DNA of 35,085 bases from Candidatus Hydrogenedens sp. (GTDB lineage: Bacteria > Hydrogenedentota > Hydrogenedentia > Hydrogenedentales > Hydrogenedentaceae). Below the pieces are notes generated by a model. It searched no databases. It saw nothing but the letters and a program-made list of their open reading frames with translations, and had not been told where the DNA came from. The position numbers and the translations under genes were made by a program. The stretch covers positions 1-35,085 of the forward strand of contig DAOSBX010000036.1 of the NCBI GenBank assembly GCA_035361075.1. Reading direction: 5' to 3'. Below, one piece after another: positions 1-6,557 of the stretch (positions within the stretch are counted from its first letter, which is position 1; each line of letters opens with the position of its first letter).

Positions 1-2110
1 TTTCTTCCCCTACTACGTATGGCACTGTAGTTATATCCGGTGTTCCTTCTCCTTCGACTGCACCTTCCCCTTCAATAACACCTTCTCCTTCAACTATTCC
101 TTCTCCTTCGACTGCACCTTCCCCTTCAATAACACCTTCTCCTTCAACTATTCCTTCTCCTTCGACTATCCCTTCCCCTTCAATAACGCCTTCCCCTTCA
201 ACTATTCCTTCTCCTTCGACTATCCCTTCCCCTTCAATAACGCCCTCACCTTCTGGACATGGACCGGAAGAAACTACGAGGTTTACAGAACTGCCGTATG
301 GAATCTGTTGACCAGCCAAAGGACTCTGACTTATAACATTATCAGCAGGAACTACGTCATCACATATATATTGAACTACTCCTACATTTAATCCCACATT
401 GGTTAAATCAATTGTCGCATCATTTAAGGTTTTGCCTACAACATTAGGGACTGTAACATTACATGGACCATCAGAAACAATTAAATCAACAGAACTGCCG
501 TATGGAACTTCAGTACCAGCTGATGGGTTTTGGCTGATAATTTTACCCGCAGGAACAGTATTACTACATTGCTGTTGAATATTTCCTGTATATAATCCGG
601 CACTAACCAACGTATCATCTGCATCATCCAAGAATTTACCTGTTACATTTGGGACAATAACTAGACAAGGTCCTGTTGATACTATTAAGTCAACCGGGCT
701 TTCTAAGGGAACCTCCAAACCGGCTTGTGGGTTTTGGCTTATAACTCTATCTGCTGGAACAATATTATCACATTGATAGTTGATATTTCCGACAGTAAGT
801 CCTGCTGAAATGATTTCTGTTTCTGCATTTGTTAAGAATAAACCTATAACATAAGGTACAACTCCGCCGGGACACGGTCCTGTGGAAATAGTGACGTTTA
901 CTGGACTACCTGGAGGCGATTGTGTTCCTGCGAGTGGATCTTGACCTACTATTGTTCCTGCAGGAAAAAGTGAACTACATATTTCACTCACTGAGCCTAA
1001 TATAAAACTGTTATTGTTTAATATTATAGTTGCGTCATCTATAGTTAAACCGACGACATCAGGCACAGTATATTGCCACAAGAAATAGGGATATGTTACA
1101 TTTTCCACAATTCCCCAAACAGTTCCAAATTGCCAGCCTTTATATGTATTCTGTTGTTTCATTTGTGCTGTTGTTTTGCCCGTACCACCTGCAGAGGTTG
1201 TCCATCCGGAGGTCTCAGTATTCCAATAACTTGACTGAACTAATCCTGCAGAACGATAGCCAATTAATCCTCCTGTATTTGAGGCACCAGCAACAGAGCC
1301 TGTTGAATACGAATATCGTATCTTTCCATTTAACGTAAAGGAGCCAACTAAACCTCCAATATTTGAGACATAACCTAAAACTGAACTGTATGAATAACAT
1401 CTGCTAATTGAAGCCCGTTTGGCTACACTTCCTCCTACTAAACCTCCAACACTATTATTTCCAACAACGCTACCCATAGAATAACATTGTTCAACAATGC
1501 TTTCATTACGGCCAACTAAACCACCTACAAAGTTTGTTCCTGTTACGGATGTTGTGTTGGAATAACTTCTTCGTATGTTTCCAATATTATAACCGACAAG
1601 GGCGCCTGTATTTTCCGATGCTACAACTGACCCACCTTGGGTATTACATTTCTCTATGGTTCCACTGTTTCTACCTGCAATTATACCTACATTATTTCTT
1701 CCTGTAATAGAACTATCTTCAAAAACTACATTTGTTATTATCCCAGTTGATGAAACATTATTTAATAAACCAACATAATCAGTTAAGGGGCGGTTAATAT
1801 ACAAATTAATGATCTTATATCCTTTACCGTCAAGCCTGCCTGTAAATGGCGTTGCTAATGAACCAATGGGCAAAAAACCTTGTCCACCATTCCAGTTAAC
1901 GGTATCAGACGCATCAATATCCTGTGTTAATTCATATTCACCATTGAGGGGATATAGAGGTGAATTGCCTATGCTTTGCAATTCCTCTATAGTGCTTATA
2001 GTAGTTGCAGACCAACCATGAAAAGCCACCATGAATGATACAAGAATAACAAATAACACTGACTTAGCAATAGATTTTGAATGAAGATTAAATGATAGTT
2101 TGTTTTTCAT
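1..2110 (-). CDS. Secreted GLUG-repeat / multi-PASTA protein with EGEG linker (5' part; runs off left edge)
   Basis: An open frame from ATG at 2110 continues without a stop to the window edge, giving 703 residues; the C-terminus lies outside. Residues 1-35 look like a signal peptide (lysines, hydrophobic core, cleavage near WSA-TT). Residues about 135-295 hold five GLUG-type motifs such as VGGLVG and GGLIG, spaced 25-30 residues apart, as in bacterial surface adhesins. Four PASTA domains follow (about 348-413, 417-482, 485-550, 552-617), each starting VP-x-V-x-G. Each has one cysteine in the middle and one in a final (S/D)GPC, so a disulfide per domain is likely (inference). Residues 619-690 are an (I/V)EGEG hexapeptide array, and a fifth PASTA starts at 696. 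There is no kinase domain, so this is not a PrkC-type kinase. The SD is AAGGAAGGAG at 2119-2128. Probably an exported surface or adhesion protein; the ligand is unknown. Confidence 0.85.
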   Translation of the reverse strand, partial: MKNKLSFNLHSKSIAKSVLFVILVSFMVAFHGWSATTISTIEELQSIGNSPLYPLNGEYELTQDIDASDTVNWNGGQGFLPIGSLATPFTGRLDGKGYKIINLYINRPLTDYVGLLNNVSSTGIITNVVFEDSSITGRNNVGIIAGRNSGTIEKCNTQGGSVVASENTGALVGYNIGNIRRSYSNTTSVTGTNFVGGLVGRNESIVEQCYSMGSVVGNNSVGGLVGGSVAKRASISRCYSYSSVLGYVSNIGGLVGSFTLNGKIRYSYSTGSVAGASNTGGLIGYRSAGLVQSSYWNTETSGWTTSAGGTGKTTAQMKQQNTYKGWQFGTVWGIVENVTYPYFLWQYTVPDVVGLTIDDATIILNNNSFILGSVSEICSSLFPAGTIVGQDPLAGTQSPPGSPVNVTISTGPCPGGVVPYVIGLFLTNAETEIISAGLTVGNINYQCDNIVPADRVISQNPQAGLEVPLESPVDLIVSTGPCLVIVPNVTGKFLDDADDTLVSAGLYTGNIQQQCSNTVPAGKIISQNPSAGTEVPYGSSVDLIVSDGPCNVTVPNVVGKTLNDATIDLTNVGLNVGVVQYICDDVVPADNVISQSPLAGQQIPYGSSVNLVVSSGPCPEGEGVIEGEGIVEGEGIVEGEGVIEGEGIVEGEGIVEGEGVIEGEGAVEGEGIVEGEGVIEGEGAVEGEGTPDITTVPYVVGEE
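45..250. repeat. 18-bp tandem repeat with 54-bp higher-order period, coding for EGEG linker
   Basis: Eleven 18-bp units plus a partial one, read on the plus strand as CCTTCTCCTTCRACTRYN-type units. They group into a 54-bp superrepeat of three unit types that recurs nearly four times with few substitutions. On the minus strand they encode (I/V)EGEG hexapeptides of the secreted protein. The near-identity of the 54-bp blocks points to recent expansion by slippage or unequal recombination, so copy number may vary between strains. Confidence 0.9.
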
Positions 2111-2204
2111 ATACTAACTCCTTCCTTAAAATAATTTCATTATTTAAATTCAAAACCAACTATTTTTATTCCTATAACCTAATTTTTTTATTTTTTAATA
2201 TAAT

Positions 2205-2232
2205 TTTATACTAACTTTGCCAGAAAAGTCAA
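2205..2232 (-). promoter_or_regulatory. Sigma-70-type promoter for the GLUG/PASTA gene
   Basis: Reading the minus strand, TTGACT (2232-2227) and TATAAA (2210-2205) are separated by 16 bp. They lie about 95 bp upstream of the start codon at 2110, with a clear SD in between. Both hexamers match the consensus well, and no other candidate in this gap is as good. Confidence 0.6.
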
Positions 2233-2782
2233 TATTTTTAAGTGAAAAAAGCATTTTTTTATAATATTTTAATTGTTTTTATATTAGTTAATTATTTGAC
2301 AATGTCAATTAATTAACATTTTATTAGAAGTAATGATAACATATTGGCATTTAAGAAACGTTGGTTTAGGATGTTATATTAAGTGCTCAGGATTATTTTT
2401 AGAGATAAAAACAATCTTCTCTAATTGAATAGGTCTATATATTACAATTCAAAAATAAAGTATGTTTTATAAAATATTAAAAGGTTATGAGTATATGCTT
2501 TATATAATTTAAGGCAATTTTCACTATATAAAACTAAGAATATTGAAAAAGAGAAAAACGTCAGCTCCCAACGATTTTATGAAGAGATTATATCACCCTC
2601 ATCGAAATCCTTTATAAGTATTGTTTTTTTGATGATGTAAAACTTTTTATTAGTTCAGTCTCACAAATAAGTCGTTTGTGCTAAGCTATTCTGTGATACT
2701 AATGGTATTGTTATTAAAACATTTTTGTTCAAATATTTTATGGATTAAGATTATGACAATTAATGTTTATCGGGCTATATGA
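2233..2782. other. Long AT-rich intergenic gap, no gene recognised
   Basis: About 550 bases of very AT-rich DNA between the promoter of the GLUG/PASTA gene and the stop codon of the sigma-54 regulator. It lies downstream of the regulator and upstream of the surface-protein gene. I see one short inverted repeat (CACAAA 2662-2667 with TTTGTG 2675-2680), but it has no T-tract that would make it a convincing terminator. No ORF with an SD and no tRNA-like fold was found. Confidence 0.6.
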
Positions 2783-4663
2783 TTATTTGCCATTTATATA
2801 TGCGGAAGGATTTATTTGGTATTCTGCTATTTTCCTGTAAAGGGTACTTTTGCCAATTCCGAGTAATTCAGCGGAAGAAACAACATTTCCTTGACATCGT
2901 TGTAATGCTTTTATAATATGCTCTTTTTCCATTTCTTCAAGTGTAAGAAATTTTTCCGTGGTGTATTCTTTTAATTCTGTGGCAAGGTCTTGAGGCTGAA
3001 TTATGTCTGCTCGTGCTACGACAGCGGAGCGTTCGATTAGGTTTCGTAATTCACGGACGTTACCATACCAAGGTTGGCTGTCCAACCATTTTAATGCTTG
3101 GGGAGAGAACTGTTTGGGTCGCACAGGAAATCTTCGTCTCACTTGCTGTAAGAAATAATCGGCGAGAATTGGTATATCGTCGCGTCGTTCACGAAGGGGT
3201 GGTATAGTAATAACGAAGGCATTTAGTCGGTGGAATAGGTCTCTTCGAAATCTGCCCGCATTAACTTCTGCGGGTAGGTCTTTATTCGTGGCACATAGGA
3301 CACGGACATTAACATGAATATCAGTATTTCCACCGACCCTTCTGAAAGTTCCTGTTTCAATTGCTCGAAGGAGTCGAGCTTGATGAGAAAGGCTAAGGTC
3401 TCCGATTTCATCTAAAAACAGGGTTCCATTATCTGCTTCTTCCATTAATCCTATTTTTGTTGTGTGTGCCCCTGTAAAAGCTCCTTTTTCATGACCAAAG
3501 AGTTCACTTTCAAACAACTCGTCAGGAATAGCCGCACAGTTAACAACAACCAGTTTTTTCTGGGCACGATGAGAAAGGTTATGTATTAATCTTGCAACGA
3601 GTTCCTTACCTGTGCCTGTTTCGCCAAGGATTAAAACACAGAGGTCTGACCGAGCACAATCACGTGCAAGAGCACGAACCTTTTGTATTGCTTTGCTATT
3701 TCCTATAAGGGGGTCAAAATTAAGTCCCCCTGCAATTAATTGTTGATTTTCCCATTCTAACTGTTGCATCCGTTCAGCGGCACGAATATAAGGAGCTAAC
3801 GTATGAGCCATTGCCAGTAAGTATTCAAGGTCTGCCTCCTCATAAAACCGATGAGGCGTATCTGCACTGATAACAAAGGCACCTATAATTTCTTTGCCTA
3901 ATGCGATGGGTGCAATTACCGTGTTGCGAACCACTGTTTCGCCATTTCTAAAAAATCTTTCTGGATAGAGCACTCCGCGGGGAGATTCTCTTATCTGTGA
4001 TAGCAACTGGAGCAAGGTTGGTGTCCCTGAAACGACCTGTGTTGCTTCTATGGGATACACTGAAAATTGGAGAGGGTCATTTAAAAATTGCACGAGGCAT
4101 AGGAAATCTGGACTAAACCGTTCTTTGATTGTTTTCAGAACATAATTGACAATATCCTCAACTTTATACAGTTGACTCAATGTTCTTGCTAATGAGAATA
4201 AACCGACAAGTTCTTCCGCAGTTCGTGGGTTTCCTGATTCAAATAGACTTTGCGGAGAGCCTTCAATAAAGACAGGGGAACCTATTTTCAATGGTCGGGT
4301 CGCTCTTAACTTCTTTGTTTCATCTGACTCTTCACCAACTTTATGAATTATTGTGCCTACTGAAAAAATGATGCTTCCAACGCCAATATCATCTCCGGGC
4401 TTAAGCACCTTTTCTTTGACAGGATGCCCGTTAACAAATGTTGAATTACTGCTTCCGAGGTCGCGTACTATTAACTCTGAGCCCGAAATAAATATCTGAC
4501 AATGATGCCGAGATATGAGAGGGTCTTCAATAACGATGGAACAAACTGGGTCTCTACCAATGGTTAAAGGGGTATCCTCTGGAACTATCCATGCCCCACC
4601 TTTGACATAACCGGAGCGAGCGGTAATAATAAATTTCTGATTTTCTTCCTTTTTATAAGACAT
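2783..4663 (-). CDS. Sigma-54-dependent transcriptional activator (FHA-GAF-AAA+-Fis)
   Basis: An enhancer-binding protein that remodels RNA polymerase holding sigma-54. From the chosen start (626 aa) the order is: FHA domain about 10-103 (LTIGRDP, SRHHCQ, GSSNSTFVNG), a phosphothreonine-binding module; a GAF-like sensor about 155-315; an AAA+ domain about 325-560 with Walker A GETGTGKE, the sigma-54 contact loop GAFTGA and Walker B GTLFLDEIGDL; and a Fis-type HTH at the C-terminus (SSAELLGIGKSTLYRKI). There is no receiver domain, so control is probably by phosphopeptide binding plus a GAF ligand (inference). I chose ATG 4663 because it has an SD-like AAAGGGAAAG 3-12 bases upstream; the longer frame from 4723 has no SD and would run into the palindrome cluster. 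The target is likely the divergent promoter at 4837-4853. Confidence 0.93.
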   Translation of the reverse strand: MSYKKEENQKFIITARSGYVKGGAWIVPEDTPLTIGRDPVCSIVIEDPLISRHHCQIFISGSELIVRDLGSSNSTFVNGHPVKEKVLKPGDDIGVGSIIFSVGTIIHKVGEESDETKKLRATRPLKIGSPVFIEGSPQSLFESGNPRTAEELVGLFSLARTLSQLYKVEDIVNYVLKTIKERFSPDFLCLVQFLNDPLQFSVYPIEATQVVSGTPTLLQLLSQIRESPRGVLYPERFFRNGETVVRNTVIAPIALGKEIIGAFVISADTPHRFYEEADLEYLLAMAHTLAPYIRAAERMQQLEWENQQLIAGGLNFDPLIGNSKAIQKVRALARDCARSDLCVLILGETGTGKELVARLIHNLSHRAQKKLVVVNCAAIPDELFESELFGHEKGAFTGAHTTKIGLMEEADNGTLFLDEIGDLSLSHQARLLRAIETGTFRRVGGNTDIHVNVRVLCATNKDLPAEVNAGRFRRDLFHRLNAFVITIPPLRERRDDIPILADYFLQQVRRRFPVRPKQFSPQALKWLDSQPWYGNVRELRNLIERSAVVARADIIQPQDLATELKEYTTEKFLTLEEMEKEHIIKALQRCQGNVVSSAELLGIGKSTLYRKIAEYQINPSAYINGK

Positions 4664-4715
4664 AACTTTCCCTTTCTTATATAATAGCATACAACAAAAT
4701 AAAACAGAATTCAAC

Positions 4716-4784
4716 TTTCCCAATTTGGGAAAAATATTGTTCCCAATTTGGGAAAATCGGGTTCTATTTCCATTTTTTGGAAAT
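4716..4784. promoter_or_regulatory. Triple palindromic operator / enhancer (UAS) cluster
   Basis: Two perfect dyads share the core TTCCCAATTTGGGAA: TTTCCCAATTTGGGAAA at 4716-4732 and TTCCCAATTTGGGAA at 4740-4754, with centres 23 bp apart. A relaxed third, ATTTCCATTTTTTGGAAAT at 4766-4784, keeps TTTCC/GGAAA and is perfectly symmetric. The cluster sits about 90-140 bp upstream of the expected start of the sigma-54 promoter to its right, the usual distance for activator sites, and 53-121 bp upstream of the regulator's own start codon. It probably binds the Fis-type HTH of the adjacent activator and serves both activation and autoregulation (inference). Confidence 0.75.
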
Positions 4785-4836
4785 GAAAAATTACATAAAA
4801 TTGCTACAAATCAATGAGATAAGTCAATAAATAGTT

Positions 4837-4853
4837 TTGGCATAAGTATTGCT
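4837..4853 (+). promoter_or_regulatory. Sigma-54 (-24/-12) promoter
   Basis: TTGGCATAAGTATTGCT fits the consensus YTGGCACG-N4-TTGCW. The invariant GG (4839-4840) and GC (4851-4852) are exactly 10 bp apart, and transcription would start near 4863. It faces away from the sigma-54 activator gene and toward a region without a credible ORF. An IHF-like AATCAATGAGATA (one mismatch to WATCAANNNNTTR) at 4809-4821 lies between the palindromes and the promoter, where a DNA bend would help looping; whether this organism has IHF is unknown. Confidence 0.8.
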
Positions 4854-4862
4854 ACATAATAA

Positions 4863-5186
4863 GTACAACAATTGAATAAGAAAGTAGGTACTCCTGAGGA
4901 AGGAGTGAGAGTATATTTTAAGAGCCCACAGTCAAAGCAAAAAATTTAACAAGGGCTGCGGCTTGCTCCTCTGTGGGCTCTATTGTCTTCATAATCCTAA
5001 TATATTCTTCTCATGCTCGCTTACCCTTTATATCATTTCCAAATTATACCCTCCCTTAATTACCGCTTCCAAAACAAACCAAATCTCTCATCTCTCTTTC
5101 CCTTTATCCATCGCTCCCCAAAGAGGGTCGTGCAGAGGGTAAAAACATACCCTAGCCGCCGATTCAAAAGAATCGGCGGTTTTTTT
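4863..5186 (+). ncRNA. Candidate sigma-54-dependent small RNA (~320 nt)
   Basis: The region between the -24/-12 promoter and a strong intrinsic terminator has no plausible ORF. Hairpin 1 is ACTCCT/AGGAGT (4890-4906) with loop GAGGA. Hairpin 2 is GAGCCCACAG (4922-4931) paired with CTGTGGGCTC (4971-4980), extended inside by AGCAA/TTGCT (4936-4940 with 4963-4967). Hairpin 3 is AGGGTA/TACCCT (5136-5141 with 5148-5153), immediately before the terminator. Between them, about 4981-5120 is pyrimidine-rich and mostly unstructured, with ACCCTCCCTT (5048-5057) and CTTTCCCTTT (5096-5105) that could pair with ribosome binding sites. The arrangement recalls sigma-54-driven sRNAs such as Qrr (LuxO) or GlmY (GlrR), without sequence similarity I can recognise. 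The 5' end is predicted from promoter geometry. A 77-codon frame at 5013 has no SD and reads through the terminator, so I do not call it. Confidence 0.65.
5155..5186 (+). terminator. Intrinsic terminator of the candidate sRNA
   Basis: A perfect 10-bp stem CCGCCGATTC / GAATCGGCGG (5156-5165 with 5170-5179) closes an AAAA loop and is followed at once by seven T residues. The G at 5155 can add a G-U pair with 5180. It stands nearly 190 bp before sat, so it ends the transcript from the left rather than attenuating sat. It is the strongest terminator in the window. Confidence 0.92.
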
Positions 5187-5373
5187 ATTTTAAATTTCAG
5201 AAAATTAATTTGGTTATATAAACTACTTATTTTGGTAGTTTTATAATTTAAGTTTGTCTACCAAGATTTTTGCATATACCCTTTTTCGAAATTGTTTTAC
5301 TTTCTAAAGTATAATTTATTACATGTGCGTGTAATGTTTCTGAAGAACATTTTTTAATAAGGATTCATAATCA
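5187..5373 (+). promoter_or_regulatory. Leader / promoter region of sat
   Basis: A clear -10 TATAAT lies at 5310-5315, about 60 bases before the sat ATG, but no good -35 is present at 16-18 bp. Further upstream are two overlapping, mutually exclusive inverted repeats: AAACTAC (5220-5226) with GTAGTTT (5235-5241), and TTGGTAG (5232-5238) with CTACCAA (5258-5264). They would only matter for a transcript starting before 5220. They could also be an operator; no known riboswitch was recognised. Confidence 0.4.
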
Positions 5374-6531
5374 ATGGCAATAGAGCCTCATGGTGGAGTA
5401 TTAGTTAATCGTTTTGTTTCTATAGTGGAAAGAAATGTTAAACGTGAAGAAGCAAAGAGATTAAAATCAATTCAATTAGACGAATATTTATCATTTGATT
5501 TGGACTGTATAGCAAAAGGGATATTTAGTCCTTTAGAAGGTTTTATGTGTGAAGAGGAAACATTATCTTGTTTAGAGACGATGCATTTACGACCGGGGAT
5601 TCCATGGACTATCCCTATTTTGTTGGATGTGTCTTCAAAAAAAGCAGAGGAAATAGAAATAGGAGAAAACGTAGCTTTATATGATACAGAAGAGCAACTG
5701 ATTGGAATTATCACAGTTAGAGATAAATTCTGTATTGATAAAAAATACCTTGCAGAAAAAGTATATGGTACTCTTGATGATAAACATCCTGGTGTAAAGA
5801 GAACTTATGGATTAGGGGATGTTTTTATATCGGGTCGGGTAGAGGTTTTTGAAAAGAAAGTTATAGAATTTGAAGAATACAATTTGCCTCCAGAGGCAAC
5901 GCGACATTATTTTGAACAGAAAGGTTGGAATCGAATTGTTGCTTTTCAAACGCGTAATCCAATTCACAGAGCTCATGAATATCTTACAAAATGTGCGTTA
6001 GAAATTTGTGATGGGTTACTAATCCATCCATTGATGGGGACAACCAAAAGTGATGATATACCGGGGAGTATCCGTATGGAATGCTATAAAGCTCTGATTG
6101 ATAATTATTATCCCAAGGAACATGTGTTACTAAGTATTATGCCAGTGAATATGAGATATGCCGGTCCTAAGGAAGCAATTATGCATGCTATTGTTAGGAA
6201 AAATTATGGTTGTACGCATTTTATTGTAGGTAGAGACCATGCTGGCGTAGGGAATTATTATGGGACGTATGATGCTCAAAAAATATTCGATAAATTTGAG
6301 CCAAATGAATTAAAAATCACGCCTCTATTTTTTGACCATTCTTTTTATTGTCGGGCATGTGGTAATATGGCATCTATCAAAACATGTCCACACGATAACA
6401 CAAAGCATGTTGTTTTAAGTGGAACGAAGGTTAGGGAGATGTTAAAGAATGGTGAAACATTGCCTGAGGAATTTACTCGGCCTGAGGTGTCATCTGTATT
6501 GCAGAGATGGGCACAAGGTGAAAAGGCATAA
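5374..6531 (+). CDS. sat: Sulfate adenylyltransferase (ATP sulfurylase)
   Basis: Activates sulfate with ATP to adenosine 5'-phosphosulfate (APS) and pyrophosphate, the first step of sulfate assimilation or sulfation; dissimilatory sulfur metabolism can use it in either direction. The 385 residues match the homo-oligomeric Sat family, not the CysD/CysN type. The nucleotide-binding motif QTRNPIHRAHEY is near residue 192, GRDHAGVGNYYG near 288, and a late LSGTKVREML closes the active site. A cysteine set around CRACG and KTCPHD fits the zinc site seen in bacterial and archaeal Sat (family knowledge). No APS kinase domain is fused, and no aprAB, cysC or cysH is in the window. The SD is AAGGAT upstream of ATG. 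A glycosyltransferase follows after 26 bp, probably co-transcribed. Confidence 0.95.
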   Translation: MAIEPHGGVLVNRFVSIVERNVKREEAKRLKSIQLDEYLSFDLDCIAKGIFSPLEGFMCEEETLSCLETMHLRPGIPWTIPILLDVSSKKAEEIEIGENVALYDTEEQLIGIITVRDKFCIDKKYLAEKVYGTLDDKHPGVKRTYGLGDVFISGRVEVFEKKVIEFEEYNLPPEATRHYFEQKGWNRIVAFQTRNPIHRAHEYLTKCALEICDGLLIHPLMGTTKSDDIPGSIRMECYKALIDNYYPKEHVLLSIMPVNMRYAGPKEAIMHAIVRKNYGCTHFIVGRDHAGVGNYYGTYDAQKIFDKFEPNELKITPLFFDHSFYCRACGNMASIKTCPHDNTKHVVLSGTKVREMLKNGETLPEEFTRPEVSSVLQRWAQGEKA

Positions 6532-6557
6532 ATTATTTATGAATATAAGAGGGAATC

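Noticed and set aside
45..250. Tandem repeat considered as a CRISPR array
   Set aside because: Units are contiguous without unique spacers and are translated as an EGEG linker in a long open frame.
4664..4723. 20-residue N-terminal extension of the sigma-54 activator
   Set aside because: No SD before 4723, the extension lies partly on the palindromic operator, and the internal ATG at 4663 has a purine-rich SD and starts right before the FHA domain.
5013..5246. 77-codon ORF inside the candidate sRNA region
   Set aside because: No SD, composition typical of pyrimidine-rich non-coding sequence, and the frame runs straight through the perfect intrinsic terminator at 5155-5186.
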